Source: an uncultured Flavobacteriaceae bacterium
GTDB taxonomy: Bacteria > Bacteroidota > Bacteroidia > Flavobacteriales > Flavobacteriaceae
Assembly (NCBI GenBank): GCA_947500445.1
Contig: CANMSB010000028.1
Location: forward strand, 1-64,000
Length of the DNA: 64,000 nt
Direction: 5' to 3'
Position numbers and translations under genes: made by a program
Notes under the pieces: generated by a model
Database searches by the model: none
The model's input: only the letters and a program-made list of their open reading frames with translations
Told to the model about the DNA's origin: nothing
In this document: one piece after another, positions 16,739 to 24,460 of the stretch
Layout: each line of letters starts with the position of its first letter
How positions within the stretch are numbered: position 1 is the stretch's first letter

Positions 16739-17206
16739 ATGGAAACCCTCATTTGTAAAGATTTAGCTGCGTTACGGACCCATATCGGAAAACAGTTGCC
16801 CGTTGGTGAATGGGTAACCGTTACCCAACAAATGATCAATGCGTTTGCATCCGCTACCCACGATTTTCAATGGATCCATGTAGATGTGGAAAAGGCAAAA
16901 AAGTATTCGCCTTTCAAGGCTCCGGTGGCCCATGGATTTCTTTCCGTCTCCCTATTGTCAAAAATGTTGGGAGATGTGGTTACGGTAAACAGCGCGACCA
17001 TGGGCGTTAATTATGGACTGAACAAAGTACGTTTTCCGAACCCCGTGATCGTTTCGAGCAAGGTACGGCTATTGAGTAAAATTGTAGGGATGGACGACTA
17101 CGGCGAAAATGGCGCAAAAATTACATGGGACTGCACCATTGCAATTGAAGGGGCCGAGAAACCGGCCTGTGTCGCTGAATTTGTTTCGTTAATGTTCGAA
17201 TCTTAA
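16739..17206 (+). CDS. MaoC-like hotdog dehydratase
   Basis: A 155-aa single hotdog-fold protein with the hydratase-2 motif FASATHDFQWIHVD (catalytic Asp and His) and the following PVAHGFLSVSLL. It would hydrate a trans-2-enoyl-CoA to an (R)-3-hydroxyacyl-CoA or do the reverse. The length matches the MaoC/PhaJ-like group. It starts 6 bases after the FabG-like stop, and the pair (FabG-like plus MaoC) forms a plausible (R)-specific hydration/oxidation module. Confidence 0.92.
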   Translation: METLICKDLAALRTHIGKQLPVGEWVTVTQQMINAFASATHDFQWIHVDVEKAKKYSPFKAPVAHGFLSVSLLSKMLGDVVTVNSATMGVNYGLNKVRFPNPVIVSSKVRLLSKIVGMDDYGENGAKITWDCTIAIEGAEKPACVAEFVSLMFES

Positions 17207-17216
17207 AAACAAGTAA

Positions 17217-18113
17217 ATGAAGATACTGACAACCTCGGAGAATCGTTTCTCCGATTTAGAAGATTACCCCTTTAAAGCCCATTTTTGCGAAGTGGGACAA
17301 GGACTAAAAACGCATTATGTAAAGGAAGGTAATGGTCCTACCGTACTACTGTTGCATGGCGAACCGAGCTGGTCGTATCTCTACCGGAAAATGATTCCGA
17401 TTCTAGTGGAGAAGGGCTATCAGGTAATCGCTCCGGATCTGATCGGTTTTGGCAAATCGGATAAACTTGGTGCTCCGCAAGAGTATAGTTATGCAAAACA
17501 TGTGGCTTGGTTAATGCAACTTGTAACCACTTTGAAATTGACCGATATACATCTTTTTTGCCAAGATTGGGGCGGGCTGTGCGGTTTGCGTTTGGCAGCG
17601 GAAAACCAGGAACTTTTTGCAACGATTACCGCTTCCAACACTTTTGTCCCAAGAACGGGCATCAAAGCGAACGAAGCCTTTTTAAAATGGCGTCATTTTT
17701 CGCAAACGACCCCGAACTTCCATGCGGGAGGGGTACTTCAAATGGGAACGGTATCGGAACTGTCGGAAAAAGTGATTGCCGCTTATGATGCCCCTTTTCC
17801 CGACGACACCTACAAAGCGGGAGCGCGGGTATTTCCAAAACTGGTTCCCTTCGATGGGGAGGATTTTGATAACGCCTTACCTGCATGCGACGCTACCTGG
17901 GCGGTTTTGGAAAAATGGGAGAAACCGTTTCTTACCCTTTTTGGTGATTCGGACCCCTTGATGAAGGGAGGGGATCTGTATTTTCAGGCGAAGGTTCCCG
18001 GGGCCCTGGGAATGCCGCACCGGACAATTGAAAAGGCCGGGCATTTTATACAGGAGGACAAAGGAGAAGAATTGGCCGAGCATTTGGCAGCTTTTTTAAA
18101 AGCGCATGCATAA
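17217..18113 (+). CDS. Alpha/beta hydrolase, haloalkane dehalogenase-like (DhlA subfamily)
   Basis: A 298-aa alpha/beta hydrolase. Key positions fit haloalkane dehalogenases of the DhlA subfamily: oxyanion loop HGEPSW (47-52), nucleophile D117 followed by the halide-binding W118 in CQDWGG, a second candidate halide Trp at W158, the acid D246 in FGDSDP, and H276 in KAGHFIQED. The overall sequence resembles proteins commonly annotated as haloalkane dehalogenase, but related epoxide hydrolases and esterases exist. It is the last gene of the operon, 10 bases after the MaoC gene and 73 bases before a terminator. Confidence 0.85.
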   Translation: MKILTTSENRFSDLEDYPFKAHFCEVGQGLKTHYVKEGNGPTVLLLHGEPSWSYLYRKMIPILVEKGYQVIAPDLIGFGKSDKLGAPQEYSYAKHVAWLMQLVTTLKLTDIHLFCQDWGGLCGLRLAAENQELFATITASNTFVPRTGIKANEAFLKWRHFSQTTPNFHAGGVLQMGTVSELSEKVIAAYDAPFPDDTYKAGARVFPKLVPFDGEDFDNALPACDATWAVLEKWEKPFLTLFGDSDPLMKGGDLYFQAKVPGALGMPHRTIEKAGHFIQEDKGEELAEHLAAFLKAHA

Positions 18114-18152
18114 TGTTAAAGTCCGCCGTAACCGGTCAGATACTGAAAACAA

Positions 18153-18176
18153 TACCATTTCAAAAGTAAAATAGTA
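18153..18176. repeat. Solo end of the MITE-like repeat family (remnant)
   Basis: TACCATTTC...AAAATAGTA resembles the terminal inverted repeat of the full elements at 47294 and 49262, with no internal part. It is probably a decayed or deleted copy. It lies between the operon and the htpG terminator. Confidence 0.4.
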
Positions 18177-18186
18177 TAACAAAAAG

Positions 18187-18216
18187 AAAACGCCCCGATG
18201 TGATTCAGGGCGTTTT
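18187..18216 (-). terminator. Terminator between the catabolic operon and htpG (probably bidirectional)
   Basis: A 9-bp stem AAAACGCCC / GGGCGTTTT encloses a 12-base loop. The minus strand continues into a T-rich tract, so it mainly serves htpG, whose stop is 29 bases away. It can also end the plus-strand operon. Confidence 0.85.
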
Positions 18217-18244
18217 GGTATGAAATATCCGATAGTTCAGGTCA

Positions 18245-20134
18245 TCACTTTACCATTTCGTAACTTCTTTTGATAAAGTTGGTCAGTTCCTCACCTTTTA
18301 ACAAGCCTTTTGACAAACGTGCCAGGTCGATGGACTGGTTGATAAGGCGTTCCCGTTTTTTGGCCGTCTTGGTATTCAAGATCTCGCCTACCAGTTCATG
18401 ATTGGTATTTACGATGAGGTTGTACATTTCGGGCATGCCACCCATTCCGAACATGCCACCGCCTCCACCACTGCGTTGCATGTCTTTCATACGGCGCATA
18501 AATTCCGGCTCGGTAATGATAAACGGCGACGCGCTGCTATCCATCGCTTCCAACTGTACGGTAAAGCTTTTACCGGAGATAACTTCCTCCAAATTGGTTT
18601 TCAGCTTTTCCTTTTCCTCATCCGATAGTTTGGATATTTGGGTATCCTCTTTTTTGATCAGGTTATCCAAATGATCGGCATCTACCCGGGCGAAGGATAT
18701 TTTTTCCTTTGAAGTTTCGAGCTTTTGCATCAAATGCGAGATAATGGGAGAGTCCATCAGCAATACTTCGTATCCTTTTGTCTTGGCAGCCTCGATATAG
18801 CTGTGTTGCGCATCTTTATCCGATGCATAAAGAATCACCAACTTGTCGTCTTTATCGGTTTGGGTGTCCTTTAGTTTTTCTTGCAACTCTTCAAAAGTGA
18901 AGTAGTTTCCGTCCACCGTTGGATAGAGGGCAAACTTATCCGCCTTTTCAAAGAATTTGTCTTCGGAAAGCATTCCATATTCGATGACGATTTTAATATC
19001 GTTCCATTTTTGTTCAAAATCTTCTCGGCTATTCTTAAACAGGGAGTTCAGCTTATCCGCTACCTTTCGGGTGATATAGGAGGAAATTTTCTTTACGGCA
19101 CCGTCCGCCTGCAGATAGGATCGCGATACGTTCAAAGGAATATCCGGAGAGTCGATCACACCCCGGAGCATGGTCAGAAATTCCGGAACGATACCTTCCA
19201 CATTGTCGGTGACAAAAACCTGATTCTGATACAATTGTATCTTATCTTTCTGGACATTCAGGTCATTGGTCAATTTGGGAAAATATAGGATGCCTGTTAA
19301 GTTGAACGGGTAATCTACATTCAAATGAATATGGAACAATGGTTCTTCGAACTGCATTGGATAGAGTTCGCGGTAAAACCCACTGTAATCGGCATCCTCC
19401 AAATCCGCAGGTTGCTTTGTCCACGCCGGATTTGGGTTGTTGATAATGTTATCTACCTCTTTGGTAGGAGCGGGATCTTCCTCTTTAGCGTCTTCCGGTT
19501 TTGGTAAGGTTTCCGTTTTGGTGCCGAAACGAATGGGTATCGGCATAAACTTGTTGTACTTGGTCAACAGTTCGGTGATTCGGGAATCTTCCAAAAACTC
19601 TATGGAATCTTCGGCAATATGCAGAATGATCTCTGTTCCGCGGTCTTCTTTTTTTCCTTTCTTTATGGTAAACTCGGGAGATCCATCGCATGACCAATGT
19701 ACCGCAGGTTCGTCCTTAAAGCTCTTGGTAATAATTTCCACGGTATGGGCCACCATAAAGGAGGAGTAAAAACCGAGTCCGAAATGGCCGATAATTCCTG
19801 CGTCTTTGGCACCGTCTTCATATTTGTTCAAAAATTCTTCGGCACCTGAAAAAGCGACTTCATTGATGTACTTTTTTACCTCGTCCTCCGTCATTCCGAT
19901 ACCTTGATCGATCAAATGTATCTTTTTGCCTTCCTTGTCGATTTTGATGTCGATAATAGGATTGCCGTATTCCACCTTTGCCTCACCGATAGCGGTAAGG
20001 TGCTTTAACTTTAAGGTAGCATCGGTGGCATTGGAAATGAGCTCTCTTAGAAATATTTCGTGGTCACTGTAAAGAAACTTTTTAATCAGTGGAAAAATAT
20101 TGTCCACCGACACATTAATTTTACCTGTTGCCAT
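18245..20134 (-). CDS. htpG: Molecular chaperone HtpG (Hsp90)
   Basis: A 629-aa Hsp90. The start is the ATG giving MATGKINVSVDNIFPLIKKF; a longer frame adds 27 non-conserved residues. The N-terminal GHKL ATPase domain (about 1-220) shows FLRELISNATDA, DQGIGMT and GHFGLGFYS (glycine lid). The middle domain and a C-terminal dimerisation domain follow, with a Gly/Met-rich stretch GGGGGMFGMGGM in the last ~70 residues that is unusual compared with E. coli HtpG. On the gene's own strand, two direct TGTCA repeats (20247-20259) lie about 113 bases upstream and may be a stress-control site. Confidence 0.97.
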   Translation of the reverse strand: MATGKINVSVDNIFPLIKKFLYSDHEIFLRELISNATDATLKLKHLTAIGEAKVEYGNPIIDIKIDKEGKKIHLIDQGIGMTEDEVKKYINEVAFSGAEEFLNKYEDGAKDAGIIGHFGLGFYSSFMVAHTVEIITKSFKDEPAVHWSCDGSPEFTIKKGKKEDRGTEIILHIAEDSIEFLEDSRITELLTKYNKFMPIPIRFGTKTETLPKPEDAKEEDPAPTKEVDNIINNPNPAWTKQPADLEDADYSGFYRELYPMQFEEPLFHIHLNVDYPFNLTGILYFPKLTNDLNVQKDKIQLYQNQVFVTDNVEGIVPEFLTMLRGVIDSPDIPLNVSRSYLQADGAVKKISSYITRKVADKLNSLFKNSREDFEQKWNDIKIVIEYGMLSEDKFFEKADKFALYPTVDGNYFTFEELQEKLKDTQTDKDDKLVILYASDKDAQHSYIEAAKTKGYEVLLMDSPIISHLMQKLETSKEKISFARVDADHLDNLIKKEDTQISKLSDEEKEKLKTNLEEVISGKSFTVQLEAMDSSASPFIITEPEFMRRMKDMQRSGGGGGMFGMGGMPEMYNLIVNTNHELVGEILNTKTAKKRERLINQSIDLARLSKGLLKGEELTNFIKRSYEMVK

Positions 20135-20338
20135 AATTGTTACTGCTTTATATGTTTTTAACGAATTGCGTTTTATTAAAGCCATGGAAATAACACCCAT
20201 GCTTCGCGTATCCATATGTCAAAAAAAATACCATACTTCCTACACATGACAAACTGACATTTAAGGTTTGGTAATGAAGTGTCGTAAAGTTTAACAATAT
20301 TTTTTGTTTAATTTTTTAGTTAATAAGTTAAACAGTAT

Positions 20339-20346
20339 TATCTTTG
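20339..20346 (+). promoter_or_regulatory. Putative -7 promoter box
   Basis: TATCTTTG fits TAnnTTTG. It lies about 90 bases before a strong terminator and about 180 bases before the TetR-like start codon, so it may drive a short RNA or a long attenuated leader. Confidence 0.5.
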
Positions 20347-20352
20347 AGTATG

Positions 20353-20458
20353 ATTAGATTAAAATCTTGCTATGAAGAAGATTTTTAACATATAATCATG
20401 TTTGATTATTTATTGGTTAGGTTGTTTAAAACGTGCTTCGCCCCCGAGGCACGTTTTT
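20353..20458 (+). ncRNA. Candidate small RNA or attenuated leader between htpG and the TetR-like gene
   Basis: A transcript starting just after the -7 box at 20339 would end at the hairpin 20428-20458 after about 105 nt. The hairpin has stem AAAACGTGC (20428-20436) and GCACGTTTT (20449-20457) and a short T run. The interval holds only very short frames (a 12-codon frame from 20349 and an 8-codon frame from 20371). It could be a free-standing small RNA or a leader that attenuates the gene at 20528. No Rfam family is recognised. Confidence 0.4.
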
Positions 20459-20527
20459 ATTATCTTTAAATCGACCTCGCAAGTGCAAGCGGGCCAAGAA
20501 TAAAAACGATATACAAAACACACTCCG

Positions 20528-21184
20528 ATGGCAACAAAAACAAAAAAGAAGGTAACCGAAGACCAGATTATAGCAGGGTATATGGACCATGTATTGATGA
20601 CAGAACAAATTCCCACGTCCATCTACAAATTTGCCAAAGAACTAAAAATAGAGGAATCGGAATTTTACTCCTTTTTCGGGTCCATCGAAGGACTGCAAAA
20701 AGCGATATGGATAAAGTTCTACGAGAATACGGAGAGCGTTATGCTCAAAAATAAAGAATACGAGACCTTTTCGAACAAAGAAAAAATGTTGACCTTTTTC
20801 TATTCTTTTTTCGAATTGATGACCTTAAATCGAAGTTATGTGCTTTTTGCGTTGGCCCACGATAAAAATATGATGGGTGCGCCGAGCCAGTTGAAAGATT
20901 TAAAAAAACACATTGTTTCGTTTGCCAAGGAATTGATCGAGGACGGTAATGCCGAAAAGGCCTCTCGATTAACGCAACACAATCCGAAAATATTTTCCGA
21001 AGGTGCATGGCTACAGTTCGTATTTGTTTTAAAATTCTGGATGAACGATAACAGTCCAGGCTTTGAAAAAACGGATATGGCGATAGAAAAATCGATCAAT
21101 ACCATTTTTGACGTATTCGATAATACCCCATTGGAAAATATCATTGACTTCGGAAAATTCCTCTTCAAGGAAAGAATGGCCTAA
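20528..21184 (+). CDS. TetR-like transcriptional regulator
   Basis: This 218-aa, all-helical protein has an N-terminal helix-turn-helix-like part (ITEDQIIAGYMDHV-type helix 1, then SIYKFAKELKIEESEFYSFFGSIEGLQ, matching the TetR layout where a GS-like recognition turn is followed by YxyF) and a long ligand/dimer domain. The DNA-binding half is divergent from typical TetR. It lies 98 bases upstream of an AarF-like kinase on the same strand, a pairing I associate with Flavobacteriaceae. The ligand is unknown. Confidence 0.7.
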   Translation: MATKTKKKVTEDQIIAGYMDHVLMTEQIPTSIYKFAKELKIEESEFYSFFGSIEGLQKAIWIKFYENTESVMLKNKEYETFSNKEKMLTFFYSFFELMTLNRSYVLFALAHDKNMMGAPSQLKDLKKHIVSFAKELIEDGNAEKASRLTQHNPKIFSEGAWLQFVFVLKFWMNDNSPGFEKTDMAIEKSINTIFDVFDNTPLENIIDFGKFLFKERMA

Positions 21185-21282
21185 GCGTAAGATGCCGTGA
21201 CCGCTCCGTAAACCATATGTGTCAGATAATGACATCGTCGCATGTTGATGTAAACGATGTTTGAATAAACCAAAGAAAGCCT

Positions 21283-22602
21283 ATGAAAACCCTCGACAAA
21301 ATTCCGACCGGTAAAATTGAACGCGCCGGAAAACTTGTGAAAACGGGAGTCAAAATTGGGGGCAACTACGTAAAATACTACAGTAAAAAACTGGTAAATC
21401 CTGAAATGGACCGTGCCGAACTGGACGAGGATAATGCCGGTGATATCTATGACGGACTTAAAAGTTTGAAAGGTAGCGCACTCAAAGTGGCGCAGATGTT
21501 GAGTATGGAAAAAAACCTGCTGCCCAATGCTTATGTAGAAAAGTTTTCCTTATCCCAATTTTCAGTTCCCCCATTGTCGGCCCCTTTAGTGCGCAAAACC
21601 TTTAAAAAATATTTGGGAAAATATCCAGAGGATATTTTTGACACGTTCGAAAAAGATTCGGTAAATGCCGCAAGTATCGGTCAGGTGCATAAGGCCACCA
21701 AGGACGGCAAACAGCTAGCGGTTAAAATTCAATATCCTGGTGTCGCCAAAAGCATCAGTAGCGACCTTGCCTTGGTAAAGCCGATAGCGATACGGATGTT
21801 CAATATTAAGGGAAAGGATTCCGATAAATATTTTAAGGAGGTAGAGTATAAGCTTATTGAGGAGACCAATTATATCCTTGAGGTGCAGCAGAGCAAAGAA
21901 ATTACCCAGGCCTGCGCCCACATCGAAAATTTGGAATTTCCGGAATACTATGAGGAAATGTCCAGTGAAAAAATCATTACCATGCAATGGATGCAGGGGA
22001 TGCATTTGAGCGAGTTCGCCAAAACCGATTTCACCCCCGAAATGGGCAATCGCTTGGGACAGACCCTATGGGATTTTTATATGTTTCAGATCCATGGTTT
22101 GCGCAAGGTGCATGCCGATCCCCATCCCGGTAACTTTTTGATCAGCGATGCCGGAAGGTTGATAGCCATTGATTTTGGATGCATCAAGGAAGTGCCCGAT
22201 TCTTTTTACTATCCCTATTTTGAGTTGGCAAAAAAGGAAAACATAGATAACGATGACCTCTTTCGCGAGAAATTGGTTCAGCTAGAGATTCTGACCCCTA
22301 CGGATACACCAAAAGAAACTACCTTCTTCACCGACCTTTTTAGAGAGCTGCTCACGCTTTTTACGGCACCTTTTAATGCGGAGGAGTTCGATTTTGGCGC
22401 AGATGAATTTTGGATGCGGATCGCCTCCCTTAGTGAGCGTTTTTCAAAAGACGAACAGCTACGGAGGATGAACGGCAATCGAGGATCCAAGCATTTCCTG
22501 TATATGAACAGAACCTTCTTTGGGCTATACAATCTATTGCACGATCTTAGGGCAAAAGTAGATGTTAACCACTTTCGCAAGTATTTGGCAGACCAAAGTT
22601 AA
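21283..22602 (+). CDS. ABC1/AarF/UbiB family atypical kinase
   Basis: A 439-aa ABC1-family protein. It shows the family's N-terminal KGSALKVAQML motif (63-73, the KxGQ region), the Ala-rich loop NAASIGQVHKA (128-138), the ATP Lys148 in AVKIQYPG, the catalytic loop H277-A-D279-P-H-P-G-N284 and D297-F-G. Relatives (UbiB/COQ8) support quinone biosynthesis or lipid handling at membranes. An inverted repeat TGTCA-N5-TGACA (21220-21234) lies 49 bases before the start and may be the operator of the preceding TetR-like protein. Confidence 0.92.
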   Translation: MKTLDKIPTGKIERAGKLVKTGVKIGGNYVKYYSKKLVNPEMDRAELDEDNAGDIYDGLKSLKGSALKVAQMLSMEKNLLPNAYVEKFSLSQFSVPPLSAPLVRKTFKKYLGKYPEDIFDTFEKDSVNAASIGQVHKATKDGKQLAVKIQYPGVAKSISSDLALVKPIAIRMFNIKGKDSDKYFKEVEYKLIEETNYILEVQQSKEITQACAHIENLEFPEYYEEMSSEKIITMQWMQGMHLSEFAKTDFTPEMGNRLGQTLWDFYMFQIHGLRKVHADPHPGNFLISDAGRLIAIDFGCIKEVPDSFYYPYFELAKKENIDNDDLFREKLVQLEILTPTDTPKETTFFTDLFRELLTLFTAPFNAEEFDFGADEFWMRIASLSERFSKDEQLRRMNGNRGSKHFLYMNRTFFGLYNLLHDLRAKVDVNHFRKYLADQS

Positions 22603-22686
22603 TACCAGCTAAAGGAGCGATATAATTTTCAGTATATTAGTCTGAAGTTTAATCGTTCCGTATACCGCAACACAATCAACCAAAGT

Positions 22687-23697
22687 ATGTACAATTCAAA
22701 AATTATAGGGTTAGGACATTACGTGCCCGAAAATGTAGTGACCAACAACGACCTCTCCAAGGTAATGGACACCAATGATGCTTGGATTCAGGAGCGCACG
22801 GGAATCAAGGAAAGGCGTCATGTGGTCAAAGGGGATGGCGATACCACCACTACCATGGGCGTTAAAGCCGCCAAGGTGGCCATCGATCGTGCGGGTATCG
22901 ACAAAGACGATATCGACTTTATCATTTTTGCAACCTTGAGTCCGGATTATTACTTTCCAGGTCCAGGGGTATTGGTACAGCGCGATCTCGGTATTAAAAC
23001 CGTAGGGGCGCTCGATGTTAGAAACCAATGTTCCGGTTTTATCTATGCCCTTTCCGTTGCCGATCAATATATTAAAAGTGGGATGTACAAAAATGTATTG
23101 GTCATCGGTTCCGAACTGCATTCCCACGGATTGGATATGACCACACGCGGTAGAGGGGTTTCCGTTATTTTTGGAGATGGTGCCGGAGCAGCGGTATTGT
23201 CCCGTGAGGAAAACCGCGACTCGGGAATTTTATCCACACACTTACATTCCGAGGGGCAACACGCCGAAGAACTCAGTTTGATCGCCCCGGGAATGGGCAA
23301 ACGATGGGTGACCGATATCATTGCCGACAATGATGCGGACGACGAATCGTATTTTCCCTATATGAACGGACAGTTCGTGTTTAAGAATGCCGTAGTCCGC
23401 TTTAGCGAGGTCATCAACGAAGGCTTGGCCGCAAACAATATGAATGCAGGGGATATTGACCTATTGGTGCCCCACCAGGCCAACCTAAGAATATCGCAAT
23501 TTGTGCAAAAACAGTTTCGGTTGCGAGACGATCAGGTCTATAACAATATTATGAACTACGGAAACACAACGGCCGCATCCATACCCATTGCACTTACCGA
23601 GGCCTGGGAACAGGAAAAAGTAAAAAAAGGCGATGTAGTGGTATTGGCCGCCTTTGGAAGTGGATTTACGTGGGGCAGTGCCATTATCAAATGGTAA
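22687..23697 (+). CDS. 3-oxoacyl-ACP synthase III (FabH-like KAS III)
   Basis: A 336-aa thiolase-fold condensing enzyme with the complete KAS III triad: C115 (DVRNQCSGF), H263 (VPHQANLRI) and N293 (NYGNTT). It catalyses a decarboxylative Claisen condensation of acyl-CoA with malonyl-ACP, or a related head-to-head reaction. It stands 84 bases after the AarF-like kinase and may be in the same unit. Such extra KAS III genes in Flavobacteriaceae are often not the essential fabH next to plsX, so a specialised lipid or branched-chain role is possible. Confidence 0.93.
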   Translation: MYNSKIIGLGHYVPENVVTNNDLSKVMDTNDAWIQERTGIKERRHVVKGDGDTTTTMGVKAAKVAIDRAGIDKDDIDFIIFATLSPDYYFPGPGVLVQRDLGIKTVGALDVRNQCSGFIYALSVADQYIKSGMYKNVLVIGSELHSHGLDMTTRGRGVSVIFGDGAGAAVLSREENRDSGILSTHLHSEGQHAEELSLIAPGMGKRWVTDIIADNDADDESYFPYMNGQFVFKNAVVRFSEVINEGLAANNMNAGDIDLLVPHQANLRISQFVQKQFRLRDDQVYNNIMNYGNTTAASIPIALTEAWEQEKVKKGDVVVLAAFGSGFTWGSAIIKW

Positions 23698-23833
23698 GTA
23701 TCCCAGTGTACTATTTTGAATGGTAAGGAAATTACGGCAACGGATGCAAAAGTTCGGTGAATTGAATATTGTTATGGTTTACTCTTTTGTTTTCATCAGA
23801 ATTAGACGGATGGGGAAGGGCATAAACGATAAA

Positions 23834-23860
23834 ACCCTGACATTGCTGCCAGGGTCTCTT
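23834..23860 (+). terminator. Terminator-like hairpin after the KAS III gene
   Basis: A 9-bp stem ACCCTGACA (23834-23842) / TGCCAGGGT (23847-23855), with one mismatch or wobble and a 4-base loop, is followed by a modest T/C-rich run. It lies 137 bases after the stop. The rest of 23698-23964 is A+T rich and shows nothing else. Confidence 0.65.
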
Positions 23861-23937
23861 TCGTCGATTTTGCTATACTAAACACTAACCATTAACTATA
23901 AACATATAGCTATATCAACGACTTATCGTTATCTTCT

Positions 23938-23972
23938 TTTGATGTACCTTATTTAAATAGACGTTAAGTTTG
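23938..23972 (+). promoter_or_regulatory. Promoter for the CoA-binding protein gene
   Basis: The -7 box TAAGTTTG (23965-23972) matches TAnnTTTG, with TTTG (23938-23941) 23 bases upstream as a possible -33 element. The -7 box overlaps the start of the longest open frame (TTG at 23970), which supports translation from the ATG at 24021 instead. Confidence 0.6.
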
Positions 23973-24020
23973 GAATATCGTTACAGTAATTGTACAAACT
24001 TTAACATCTTAGTCCTTAAT

Positions 24021-24386
24021 ATGGAAAAAACACTCGTTTTTGGCGCTTCTTTAAAACCCCAAAGATACAGTAATATGGCGGTGAATCGTTTAAGAAGCCA
24101 TAACCTTAAAACTGAAGCATTTGGTATTAAAGGGGGTAACATAAGGGATGTACAAATTAAGACCAATTTGGATGATTTTCAAAATATTCATACCGTTACT
24201 TTGTACATGAACCCAAAGCGCCAAGCGGGGTATTATCGACAAATACTGGAGCTACATCCCAAAAGGGTCATTTTTAATCCGGGCACGGAAAACCCTGAAT
24301 TTTATAAAATACTGGAAAATAGGGGGATAGCAGCGGTGATTGCCTGTACTCTAGTGTTGTTGTCTACCGGACAGTATTGGGAGTGA
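24021..24386 (+). CDS. CoA-binding domain protein (YccU-like)
   Basis: A 121-aa Rossmann-type CoA-binding protein. The start is ATG 24021 (MEKTLVFGASLKPQRYSNMA); the 17 extra upstream residues would overlap the promoter. It has the FGAS...P.RYSN nucleotide-binding loop, a middle VTLYMNPKRQAGYY stretch, and PGTENPE near the end, as in stand-alone succinyl-CoA-ligase-like domains. The biochemical function is unknown. Confidence 0.88.
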   Translation: MEKTLVFGASLKPQRYSNMAVNRLRSHNLKTEAFGIKGGNIRDVQIKTNLDDFQNIHTVTLYMNPKRQAGYYRQILELHPKRVIFNPGTENPEFYKILENRGIAAVIACTLVLLSTGQYWE

Positions 24387-24460
24387 AAGTAAGATTCAGG
24401 ATATGCGGACGAGAAAAATTTAACATTTCAAAAATGTTCAACTCAAAGATTTATAAGTGT

